Source: Varroa destructor
Taxonomy: Eukaryota; Arthropoda; Arachnida; Mesostigmata; Varroidae
Length of the DNA: 64,000 nt
Direction of reading: 5' to 3'
Assembly (NCBI RefSeq): GCF_002443255.2
Contig: NW_019211454.1
Span: 16,046,243-16,110,242 of the forward strand
Position numbers and translations under genes: made by a program. The first letter of the stretch is position 1, and every line of letters starts with the position of its first letter. Under the pieces are notes generated by a model, which did not search any database, was not told where the DNA came from, and was given only the letters and a program-made list of their open reading frames with translations. This document shows positions 37,115-47,738 of this stretch, piece by piece.

Positions 37115-38564
37115 ATGAAATACTGAGATAGGCCGAAGTCGGTATTTTTAAATTCCAAACAAATGCATACATATCGTAAAAAAGCTTTAAAACATTATTT
37201 TAGAGTTCTTGATCAGACATAGTAATAGTGTCTCGTGTCCGCTTAAAATAATCTCAGAATGTTTATGGTAGAACAGAATAGAGTAAAGTAAAACGTTAAA
37301 TAAATTTTTCAGTTAGGACAAAAGTTACTTAAAAAAAATTGTACGCTTACCGTTGGAGTAAACCTAGTTTTCCAGGTAGCTTCAATTTTTTCAACGGTAA
37401 GGATATATGAATTCAAAAATTGATTCATAGCGCCTTGGTGGGTTCCTCCAGCTCTACTAACTAGTTATCTCAGTCAAAACCTATTTTTGTCGAAGCAAAT
37501 GTTTTTTACGGTGTTATATACTTTCTACTTTAATCACAGAACGGATAACACTTTTTTAATAATAAGAACCTTATGCTAAAAGTCTGTAAAAAATGTTATC
37601 AGCTACAGTCCTTCAACCCAGCAAACGGCTCTCTGGGTCTGGAATAGAGCAGCGCATTTCTGAGTATTCGTATTCGACAGTTAAAATTCTCAGAGCGAAG
37701 TCACGTTTGAGAGACTTCGTGTTCTCTACCACCTCCTTCATCGCGTGTGAACTGCAGCACCTCCGTCAACCCTCGCCTTGCTAGGGGTCAACCTATCCGA
37801 CCCGACCAGGTTAACTCCACTTCTTCACTATGTGAATGGCGGAGCATTACAGATTCTGTAAGGTTACAAAAAAACAGTAAGGTTTGCTGGTCCTTTGACG
37901 GAACGATACACACCCAACACCAGATAACAAGTAACTCTGTCTGATCAAAAGTGTCACTTTCGAACTGTCAATTTAGATTTAAATTATAGTACACCTTGAC
38001 TATTGGTTATCACGATAGATTTGGATTTTGCACATCCTACTGTTGGACACGGAATAAAAATTTACATGGTATTGTACTTCCCGAGCTATGCTGTTTTCTT
38101 TTATTTTTTCTCATAGCATCGGAAACCTGTTCCAAGTGACCAAGTCCTGCACGCAGATTAGATTTGAAACAAAGTGTACGAAGTATCAAAGTATCTCCTA
38201 TCTTGAGATACTCAGTCAACGTTTCAGTCAGTCATCGTCAACACGGCCGGATGCCTCGAACGCCGCCTGTTATCTCCTATGTTTTCAGTATTTTGCGAGC
38301 GACCTTTTGCTTCTATCCATTCGGCGATTCTAGCTTCTTTTCATTTGCTTATAGCTTTTCGTGGCTCTCAAGGGTCAGAAAAGTAGACTAACATGTTCGT
38401 TGTTGTTCTGCTTTTACCAAACGGCAAGGGACCCGGCCTACTTCTGAGGTGCTATATCGAGTACTCGGAACGGCATACACGGAGTATACGGGTCTCCCTC
38501 TGTTTTGCTTTTCCAATATTTCGTTCGCTGTCTCTCTTTCCATGTCGACTTTTCGCTGCTTCAG

Positions 38565-38588
38565 AAGCAGAGTGGTTTCCCTATTCAA
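38565..38588 (+). CDS. candidate 24-base microexon
   Basis: A long pyrimidine tract ends in GCTGCTTCAG at 38564. Exactly 24 bases later there is a CAA/GTAAGT donor. The insert reads KQSGFPIQ in phase 0; the other two frames are also open. Both sites match the consensus well, but with no flanking exons identified this could be coincidence. Confidence 0.2.
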
Positions 38589-38915
38589 GTAAGTTTAAGC
38601 ACTTCGCTCTTGAAGGATATTTGGATCATGCCTAGTGCATCCGAAAGAACTGGTGCAAGGTCTCCTTAACCTCCATGTCTACGTGCGACTGCCGTACTCA
38701 TTATTACAGGCTAGGCGATGACGCGGGTTAGTGGTACTCTGGCTGATATTGAACAAAGTTAGCGTAAACGTACTTAGCATTGCGACATGATTGTTGATCC
38801 TTTTGTATGTAAGCTAACGGAGTCAACTGAGCCATTGTAACTCTCCCTGAGAGACACAGTAAACGACAAAAGCCTAAAAGATAGGCAAATCGAAATAGAT
38901 CGATCAGAAAGCAGG

Positions 38916-39494
38916 ATGGAAACGGACCCAAATACTGCAGCAGCGCGTGAAGTAATCCCACCCAAATACATGCTTCCGCTCCAAATGTGCCTGTGGTACT
39001 TAAAAGCATTAGCTTACATGTACCTTGGGCGATTGAGTATAATCTCCTCCCAATGTCCAGAAAAGAATTCTATAATCGGTACATTGCCTTATTCGAGGCA
39101 GCACCACATTCTGGTCAGACAGATCCACTGTCCCAATAGATGTTGTTCAGCTGAAGTAACACTGCAGGCCGCATGCCGGGAAATGCAAAGGCTCAGCGGG
39201 GGAATGGCTTTAAAGAAACGGTTTCGTTATCAGTGTCGTTTGAAATTAATCGAAAGGTTGTGTGACGACGCAGGAGTGCGGAAGGCATTCGTGGATCATT
39301 TGTTCGACCTTCTATATGCGTGTGTAGATGTTGAGTTAGTTGACGTCGACCGGGCCGGCGAGTTTTGTGTTGGACTTGGCGAGGGGAGAAGGGCTTTGGC
39401 AATTGGCAATTTCCGACCCAGAAAAAGGGCAGCGAAACTCGCTCTCGTACTAGTAACGGCTGGCACTGAGGAGCAGGCAGAGCGGAGAGAGTGA
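38916..39494 (+). CDS. 192-residue ORF, unknown protein
   Basis: The longest ATG-started frame in the window. The start has A at -3 and G at +4. The last 100 codons are rich in G at position 1 and include LFDLLYACVDVELVDVDR, then a basic and alanine-rich tail ending at TGA 39492-39494. No signal peptide, repeat or known motif is visible; a short hydrophobic stretch lies near residues 20-40. It may be an intronless gene, or a terminal exon entered at an acceptor-like ACACTGCAG near 39167. The minus strand carries overlapping open frames of up to 161 codons (39193-39678), which keeps some doubt. Confidence 0.42.
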   Translation: METDPNTAAAREVIPPKYMLPLQMCLWYLKALAYMYLGRLSIISSQCPEKNSIIGTLPYSRQHHILVRQIHCPNRCCSAEVTLQAACREMQRLSGGMALKKRFRYQCRLKLIERLCDDAGVRKAFVDHLFDLLYACVDVELVDVDRAGEFCVGLGEGRRALAIGNFRPRKRAAKLALVLVTAGTEEQAERRE

Positions 39495-40705
39495 AGGACG
39501 AATCGCATCGTGAAACCTGGAGAAGATAAAGCCGTGGGGTATGGTTATACGTGACCCCGCAATTGTTAGCTCGCTTGCACAACGTTACATTCGAAGCTGC
39601 TGACAAAACTAATCGGGTCAACACTCGCCTGACGCACAAATTTGGCTTGACGTAGAGAATCTGGAAAGGAATGAGCAAAGTACTTGCATAGGCCTGATCA
39701 GTGTCGATTGACTAGTAAATATTGATTCTGTCGGAAAAGTTCAATCGAAGAAGCCCATAAAATCAATGACAGGTAAAAATAGAACCAACGTAATAGGCCA
39801 AACAAAATATTATGTGTTTTTAAAATGATGCTTTCTAGAGGAGGCACCAGTACTTGTGAGTTATGTTTATGGCTGGAGTATTGATGTGACTGTATAGGTC
39901 GTTAGAGCATTAATAGTGCAGAATAACATTGGTTCTATAATATTATCGTTATATAAAGAAGCCGAGTAGACTTCCAATCGACAATAACATCTCATAACTT
40001 GTGTAATGTTAAAATTTTATTTCGGCTATTCTACGCCTCAAATGACGCGTCTCGTTCTCGCGATGCAACTTCCAACCCACGAAGCTCAGTAAAAGCATGT
40101 TCGCCAAGCGCATTATTTACTTCGATCGCATGTACAGCGTATTGAAGTTTTTCAGCTGACGCCTCAGTCGAGCTGCTGCATGAAGCATGTATCTTTCCGT
40201 GAATGCAATTCTCTTAATTAACTATGCTAAATCACGGATTATACGATCTTCTTATGGGTGCGCGATGGTTATATTAAAAAAACAATCGAGGATATATAAA
40301 CGAAGGTTCCAAATGATTATAAATTTTTAGCACGCAATAGAATCAGCTTGACGATTAGGACGAGACGACGTGCGTACCGTAGCTGCTGAATATAAACCGC
40401 TTACTAAACATCAATGCCAATGGAGCCTAACTTCACACAGCTTTTAACGAGAGACTAGAACGAGCCCTCAATATTAGTGAGATTACGAAAAACAAATATC
40501 AAACAGATTTTGCTAACCTTTTTTGTGTGTATTTATCCCATTCCGGCTTCACATCAGTTTCTGTATGCACGTTTTCGCGCCCACTTTAGGCAATAGCTGA
40601 TTTAGTAGCAGACGTATTACATTATATTAAATTATCTTCTAACTTTTGAGAAACGCCCTTCTTAGCTAACTTTACCTTACAATTGCGTTACACGTATACA
40701 GCAGT

Positions 40706-41032
40706 TTGACACAGACACGCACGGCACTCGCGCACGCGCAAATTGACAAAAAAAAGTTGCACAACAGTCGCCCACGGAGGCGTCCACAAAGAGCAAACGC
40801 CGAAGGCCCACGCTTCTCGATCAGATTGTGCCAGTCTCAGGTGAACTACAATTTTAGCCCTGCTTTTTCTACTAACACTCTGTTTCTCGTCGCAATTGAT
40901 GGCGGAGCTGCTGCACCAGCAGCTATTGTGATTACCGCGTTGTCCCTTTATGCTGCTACAAAGGCTGAAGTGGAAAAACGAAGCAAACTGGGGGACTGGA
41001 CGAAACTTTACGCAAGCCAGAACAGAACCTAG
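40706..41032 (+). CDS. open frame ending in a coding-like C-terminal part
   Basis: The plus frame is open to TAG at 41030-41032. From about 40890 on, codons start with G very often and the peptide shows a small-residue hydrophobic stretch (AAAPAAIVITALSLYAAT) followed by a charged tail (KAEVEKRSKLGDW). No in-frame ATG precedes it, so it would be an exon; the true 5 prime edge is unclear. The minus strand has a rival 122-codon frame from ATG 41054-41056 with a signal-like start and many cysteines. No family was recognised on either strand. Confidence 0.3.
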   Translation: MTQTRTALAHAQIDKKKLHNSRPRRRPQRANAEGPRFSIRLCQSQVNYNFSPAFSTNTLFLVAIDGGAAAPAAIVITALSLYAATKAEVEKRSKLGDWTKLYASQNRT

Positions 41033-41093
41033 GAGCACCGTCCCCAAAAAGGCCATTTTGTAGCTTGCCCTTGTGGCCTTCTGTCACATACAT

Positions 41094-41273
41094 ATGCTGT
41101 TGTTGCCGGGTGTGTTTTTGGCGGCGATTGTCATGGTGAAAGCCATTTCTGGTGCTTTTGCGCCTAGAACTGCTTTTGTATATAATGCTGAAGGTACCAT
41201 TTGCGCTGCTGACGTCCTGAACAACAACCTACGACAACCTGAAAGTTGCGGGCACAATAGGAGCTATATATAA
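41094..41273 (+). CDS. 59-residue secreted-type small ORF
   Basis: ATG at 41094 opens a complete frame to TAA at 41271-41273. It starts MLLLPGVFLAAIVMVKAI, a good signal-peptide core, with a likely cut after an Ala-x-Ala type site near residues 21-23. The mature part would be about 36 residues with two cysteines and an asparagine-rich patch (DVLNNNLRQPE). Codons are strongly G- or A-first and pyrimidine-last, and the codon-aligned antisense frame is stopped. It lies 61 bases after the stop of the preceding plus-strand frame, in another frame. It could be a first exon with a donor-like G/GTACCA inside. No family was recognised. Confidence 0.4.
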   Translation: MLLLPGVFLAAIVMVKAISGAFAPRTAFVYNAEGTICAADVLNNNLRQPESCGHNRSYI

Positions 41274-41279
41274 ATACGG

Positions 41280-43295
41280 CATTGTCGGTTCGCTCAAATG
41301 ACTTCTCAGTGGCTGGGTCAATCTTTTTCTGTTATCGCTATTGATAACTTATAGGTACTGTTGCCTTCTTTTCCGTCTCCCAGTCCTGAAAAAAGAGTCA
41401 AACTAACGGTACCAGTGGCTAGATGAGGATGAAGGCTGTGCTAGTAAACTAGGGCATCAGAGACTGAGGTACCGAAATAGAAATCACAGCGGACTCACGG
41501 ATGGTCGTCAAATGGGAAATATATGTCCCTTTTTAATATAATAGAATTTTATCATTGTTGTTCTTATCAAACTATAATAGAGTGTATTGTATACAATATA
41601 TAATGGGCTAACTATGTTTCTGTTTATATATTCTGTTTCTTCCGAAAATTGTGCTTAAATTTAACTAATGAAACGTCTATATAATAGTCAGGCTAATTAA
41701 AGTATGGAAGCGAGAGGTCTTGTCTAGCAAATCAGCTATTCCAGTATAAGATTTCTAATTCAGTGCACTATATTCAGAGTCAGAGTGGAGGACACCGATG
41801 TTCAGGCGCAAAAAGGCTCTAAGTGCTTAGTCCAAGACATGTGCCGCACTGCCAGGTATATGATCACCATTATATACTTCAATCGTACATAGCAACTGCT
41901 GGACTATACGTAAAACATACGAGCGAAGATTAGAAATTGATTTTTCAATAAACGATAACCAATTCATTACGTTCAATTTTAACTTGACGAGAAACCACTT
42001 GTTTATGGCTTACCGACACAGAACAAAGCTAACGACTAAACAATGAACTACTTACTCCCAGGAAATCACCTCTGGTATTGTGTTTAACTGAATGTTTCCC
42101 TTAATTGTAAGGTGAAGCCATTTTGAATGCAATGTGTATGTCGAAATCATTGTGTTTGATGCTTTGCCCTCCACGAAACCTCCCGTCTCTTACAAACGTA
42201 CTTGTAAGACCGACGTTGGTAGCGAAAGTCGTACTCTGGTATAAGGCCTTTTCAAATTGTCAATGAGACGACGACGTTCAAAAGCTCCCACTGCTAAAGT
42301 TGGATTGTTGTTCTTAAAACAGAGCGCAAGACCCATGCCAGGCATCTTCTCGTTAGCTTGACCGCAATCTTTGAGACACAACTAAGAATTTAGGTACTTG
42401 AGGAAATGCTGTTCTTGGAAATGTCATAGAAATAGTTATATACGCAAAGGTTGTGATGAGTCTGCTACCCTAGCGTTCATATCACATAGTGATGTGCTTT
42501 CATGAGAGAAATTTGACTGAAAGCATACACAGCGGACTAAAGAAACCTCCATATAACGGAGAAGGGCCTTTGAAGCCGTCAGACTTCGGATTTCGTTCGT
42601 TTTTCGTCCTTCACAAGTAAGAACATATCTGCAGAAATTTGTTGTAGTCTTTAATTTGTGAAACATTGACAAACGCAGAGTCTAAAATCTAAAGAATACA
42701 CGACGACGATCTAAAACATAGCAAGATAGTTGATGAAACCTGCATATTCCTACCGAGTCACCCACTCCAGACCCGTGCACGGATCACTTTGTCAATTTGA
42801 CAAAATAATTCAACCGAAGTATATACTATATTTACACACTTTCTCGTGTCGCAAGGAACTACTTATGTTAGAACGTTTGATAAGCGTCATCAAACGATTT
42901 GTCCAATTTGCCCACCGATATGGCGGTGGTAGACCGATTCTCTGGTGATACCCTGCCAATATATCCATGGAAGCTATATCCGACTCCGAGCGCGTATGAG
43001 TCCGTCGTTGTGCTATCGCATGAATCATTTGCCCAAATCTCGCCAGTATGGATGAACCCAAGAGACGAGTTTCAGATCGGAAAAAAATGTTGATGAAGGA
43101 TAAACCCAGCGGCCACCCAGCGTGGCAACCGCAGCGTCGAAAACTGTATATTTCATATATACGCATACATATATATTCGGTGAAAGTTTGACGGGCTGGT
43201 AATTGTTGCCTTTACGGTACTAGAGCGGCGCCAATTCTCTATAAGACGAAATAATAAAGTTATCGTGACGAAAAACACTGAGTTTTTTTTCAGAG
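41280..43295. other. no gene recognised
   Basis: AT-rich. The minus frames at 42190-42381, 42436-42672 and 42810-43166 have no recognisable domain. The last part immediately precedes the mariner relic, but no inverted terminal repeat of that element could be identified by eye. Confidence 0.4.
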
Positions 43296-43304
43296 TCTGA
43301 ATTA

Positions 43305-43530
43305 ATGTCAGCTATCATTGAATTGTTCGACACTGGACGAACGTCCACGCAGGTGGAGAATTTGCCTTCTTACCTGAAATCGACGGCCTACACTGTTGCC
43401 AATTTTCACGAGATTTCTGAGAAATGTGGGTAAGGCTAGCATGAGGCAAACCAGAAAAATCTCAGTAAGCCTTAGATTTAAAAGATTCATCAAAACGTCT
43501 CCTAAAGCCATCTTAATTTATCTGGCTCCT
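43305..43530 (+). pseudogene. mariner/Tc1-superfamily transposase N-terminus, decayed
   Basis: From ATG 43305 the frame reads IIELFDTGRTSTQ, then KSTAYTVANFHEIS, which follows the first helix-turn-helix pattern of mariner-type (IS630-Tc1-mariner) transposases: a hydrophobic helix, a TG turn, then a K-S-T-x-Y recognition helix ending in an F/R-F-x-E segment. The frame stops at TAA 43431-43433. The next frame (43423-43530) continues with RQTRKISVSLRFKRFIKTS, resembling the linker and second DNA-binding segment (TRK..LK..IK..P). So one frameshift and a stop break it. The catalytic DDE/D domain is not seen. A still weaker continuation may run to about 43620. It probably derives from a cut-and-paste DNA transposon. 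Confidence 0.7.
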
Positions 43531-43997
43531 TAATACAGAAATCAACGGCTGTTTTGGAGAAGTGACTATCAATTGCCAGTCTAGCTATCCATACAAACCA
43601 CATGAATGGCTAACCCTTTTTCTATGTCTTTTAGGGCCTTTAGCTTTTTCGAACCAATGCATCCTTAGCCTGAAATCTACTCAACATTTAATTCAGTTGA
43701 AAATGTTTGTATGTAGCGTATTTGAATGGTAAGTTTTTTTTTTTTCGCAAATTGCTTGACACGCGGTTACTGTTAAAACATCACGTGAAAATTAATGAAG
43801 GAATATTTAAAAAAACTAACAAGCCCTGAAGTTGTACTTGTCGTGAATGATTGTTATATTGAATAGACCTAATCGTCCGGCATGACGCTTCTAGCATATA
43901 CGAACATTTCTCTATTATTGGACTAACTGTTTCTGCTTAGATAAAGCCTTAGACATAACTTATTGGAAAAATTTCAGATTTATATATCCCGTTCTCT

Positions 43998-44000
<3 letters not shown>

Positions 44001-44036
<36 letters not shown>
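44001..44036. repeat. (TA)n microsatellite
   Basis: About 36 bases of TA repeat. Confidence 0.97.
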
Positions 44037-44039
<3 letters not shown>

Positions 44040-44822
44040 GATTATACTATGCATTGTACAGGCCGTTGACACGAAAATAACTTGTCATGTAATTATTTGG
44101 AATATACGAACAGCTTGATTAACTCCATTGATACCTAGTACTCGACTAGCTTTGCCTAACTTATCAAATCGTTGACTCGCACAGACGCTTTTTTAATACT
44201 TTCTATTTCCCAGAAGTTCGTCTCGTATAGATTGCCGAACTTTCCTTCAGAAAGGCATACTGTCATCTTTCAAAGTTCCCTTAATAGTCTTATACATACA
44301 ACTCTCGTACTGCGTCACGTCCTGAATCAAGCGACTTGGCACAGTCTTTCTTTATTTGTAACTTAGACATTGAACGAATAAACTAATACCAAAAACTACG
44401 TGTTTAATTACAACACATACAGTTGTGATGCCGCGTATTTCTATTGCATGCGTTAAAGCTGGCTGATTTCTTTCGCCTCAAGAAGCGATTTCTTTTAAAT
44501 CTTAATTGAAAAGCAGAAGGTAAACGTTGTAATTAAACGTGACACGTTTCCTCTCCTTTTTCTTTTGACCGCGATTTTGACCCATCTACCTTCATAATGG
44601 GATATTAACGGGGTGCCCTAATACTGTAATAATAATGCGGTACAGGTACGCAGAGTTGGACTGACAGGCGACACAACAGTCGAGTCTGGGTCCTAACGTC
44701 CTGCAAACTAGCTTTGATCACTTGGCTATGATGCGCAAGCCTTCGAACGTAAATCTACGGAGAGTAGAACAACTTTTGATGACTCATTTTTTCTACTAGA
44801 GAAATAGACACTATATGTGTAT

Positions 44823-44922
44823 NNNNNNNNNNNNNNNNNNNNNNNNNNNNNNNNNNNNNNNNNNNNNNNNNNNNNNNNNNNNNNNNNNNNNNNNNNNNNN
44901 NNNNNNNNNNNNNNNNNNNNNN
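44823..44922. other. assembly gap, exactly 100 N
   Basis: A run of 100 N, the usual placeholder for a gap of unknown size, so distances across it are not reliable. Confidence 0.99.
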
Positions 44923-46936
44923 TGAATGAGCCAGCACCAGAAGCACGTTGCCACAGTTAGTTAAAAAAATTTACTGCGAAAGTCGTTTCCAATATTGTTT
45001 TGATCACAGACTTCGTTTTTTTACTAATTTTTTTTGCCTTCACAAAATCTCTTTATTTCACCTGAATATTACAGCTTGTTACAATAGAGTCATTATTATT
45101 TTGCAAACTCAGCTGCCCGTAACAAGAACCTCAGTTGCCTCTCGACATGAACCTAGCTGATGTAAAGGTAAGGAACAGTCGATTTCAATTCTCGGAAACA
45201 AACCAACAATGAAACGCCAGATTAAAATCTCGATACATGTATACGATATACGTTGTGGTCTCGCCCGTGCAAACCTCACACTGAAATTAATGTTTGCAAC
45301 TTTTATTTCCGGAAATGTGTTAGGACCGTATGAAATTTCATACCCACAGTATAGAAACAAAAGCATCTAATTTAGGAGTCGAGTTCCAAATGTATCTGTC
45401 TATAAGGCCACTAGAAGAGAAGTTAAAATCAGGCTTCTCTGATTTAAAAGAAAATCTACCCAGCCTGAAAAAGTCCCGGATCAGTTGATTAGTCATCAGA
45501 CAGAGACCTGATATCGTGCGTTTTCTATGTCAGCTCAGTGCACCCTATTAGATACGCGGCTTAAACCGTCGATGGGCTAAAGCCGTAACAGATAACATTA
45601 TAAAAAAATTTCTCTCAAGCTCTTCTATAATTTGGCAAAAACGACTCGGCCCTGCGGCGGGCAAATACGCGTTTGTAATTACTGTAAGAGCATCTTGGCA
45701 GAACGCGGTCCCGGGTGCATATACTCAGATGGAAATTGTGCCTCAGGGCAACCGACTGCAAGACCCGCTCTTCGATCAACGTAGGCCTTACAAACAGCTT
45801 GTTCGCAAAAGCCTCGGACATTATATGGCCAACCAATAGCAAAGGAACGGAACGAGAGGCAAACATTTTCGCACAAACATCTTCGGTTACGCATCCGCGC
45901 AAGACTTCTGCTTTGTATGTACTTTATATGAGAACACCTGGCTCAATGTCAACACCTACACACAGGCCACAAGCATGCCGAGGGCATGTTTGCCTTTAAA
46001 CGGTCATGTCTATAATCCTTAATTTACGGAATGAGCGGACGCGGAAAAGAAGCAATAGGCGGAAGTAGAGCTATGTCTAAAACCCGCGCTTCGTCAATTT
46101 GTGGTGGATTTTAACAAAAAAACATATGTCTTCTTGTGCGTCGATTCAACGATCTACCAAAGCGTTTGGGTCTCGGGTAAAGGGGATTAAGGAGCCTCTT
46201 TTTTGTTTGAGTTCGTCCGTGGGCAGTACGCTAACGACAAAACATGGGCTACCTTATCATTGAAACGACAACACCGAAATAATTTTAATGGCATAAAAAC
46301 CCTACTAGATAAGTGACAGATTTTCTACCTCGTTGAAAGTGTTCGTTCTGTAATTACACTCAAGATTTAAATATATATGCGTTTCTGCTCATTTATTATA
46401 ATTGAAATAATATTAACAATAAAAGTGAGCACATCGTACCGATAGTAATTTTTCAGTAAGTAATATACATTTAGAGAGAATGAAAAGGGCGTTCTGAAAA
46501 GTTCAGGTAAAACGTTCCGTGCGCCGCTTCAAATGCAACGATACGGCCAGGCGGCAGGCAACTTTAAAAAGTTCTCAGGTAACGCTGAACCTTGCTTATT
46601 TAGGTACACCAGATAGTGCGTAGTGATAGAGCATACTTAACGCAACGATATAACTTTCAAATAGACGCTCGTTCGCTCCAAAATAAGTAAGAAGCTTACC
46701 ATTGGAGTCCGCGCGTCGAGTTAGCATGAGCGCGGCCACTACTGCTTCAGCAAAAATGTGTATGCAAAATATATATGACATGGAATTGTATGTAATCTTC
46801 CTTAAATTTGCAAACGTTCAGACGTATGGATCCGATGTGTGCGTAATCAATGAGGCCAGAACAAAGATTATGTTTGTCGTCTTCACGAGATATGTCTATT
46901 CAGATCTAGGCTAGCTGCGTTCATTCAGCTATTGAA

Positions 46937-46941
<5 letters not shown>

Positions 46942-46974
<33 letters not shown>
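46942..46974. repeat. (CT)n microsatellite
   Basis: About 33 bases of uninterrupted CT repeat. Confidence 0.97.
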
Positions 46975-46977
<3 letters not shown>

Positions 46978-47702
46978 TTGTTTCATTCTGACAACATCCT
47001 GTTTTATTACGTAAGCTCTTCAAGCTATCAGCGTGGCGACGCTTGAAGAGCTGAAAACAGTATTTTACGGCAGCAACGTTTTTGCTCTAACTGCTCTTAA
47101 TAACGTCTCTCAACGCGCACATATGCTGCATTTCCGTAGATCGTCGCGTGATCTATCATCTCAGTTGGTAGGTATCAGCCATAAGGTGACGCTAGTCTAT
47201 CGTTTCCCATTGATCAGCAGCGATTCGAGGAAATTACACGAATATACTCAGATCGGCAAAAGCAGGTAAATAGGAATTAAGTAATAGTAGATTTTAATAC
47301 TTTAGAATTATCCAAATTGTTCCATCCAGAAAAAAGCAAATAGTCCAAGAATGATAGCGTTAAGTCAGGTCAGTATATTGGCTGTTTTTCGGCGTCTTGT
47401 CACTATAAACGCCGCTACTGTTTCTATCGGTGTCAATGATGCACAATAATGTTTATGTAACAATATACGTATAACGAATATATTAAACGCCTCCTTTGAT
47501 ATGGGGGCGCTGTTGTAAAGAAAACAAGAGCTATATATAAGATATATGCGTATCTTATTTAGCTACAGGTAATAGACAGAGGTTACAAACTGGACGTTGA
47601 AATGGTCTCTACAAAGATGCATTTTGATCATAAATTTTATAGTATTACACAAAGACTCGAGAAGGTTTATATGTTAAAAAGATTTACTCTATTGTCACAG
47701 AA

Positions 47703-47704
<2 letters not shown>

Positions 47705-47734
<30 letters not shown>
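47705..47734. repeat. (TA)n microsatellite
   Basis: About 30 bases of TA repeat. Confidence 0.97.

Positions 47735-47738
<4 letters not shown>

Larger units (their letters stand above)
35240..38560. other. mostly no gene recognised
   Basis: Contains a (TA)n tract at 37094-37114 and a 15-bp direct repeat at 36552-36590. One frame, 36106-36344 on the plus strand, follows an acceptor-like TGTGTAATACAG and is open for 79 codons to TAA, with a hydrophilic peptide but no domain. It is kept here as a weak exon candidate only. Confidence 0.35.

Noticed and set aside
43394..43436. Minus-strand 43-base exon with a good acceptor and a CAG/GTAAGA donor
   Set aside because: It lies antisense within the mariner transposase relic, which explains the open frame better.
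45615..45999. Three overlapping open frames on both strands, one cysteine-rich
   Set aside because: All three frames are open by local composition; none has a donor, acceptor or motif that supports it.
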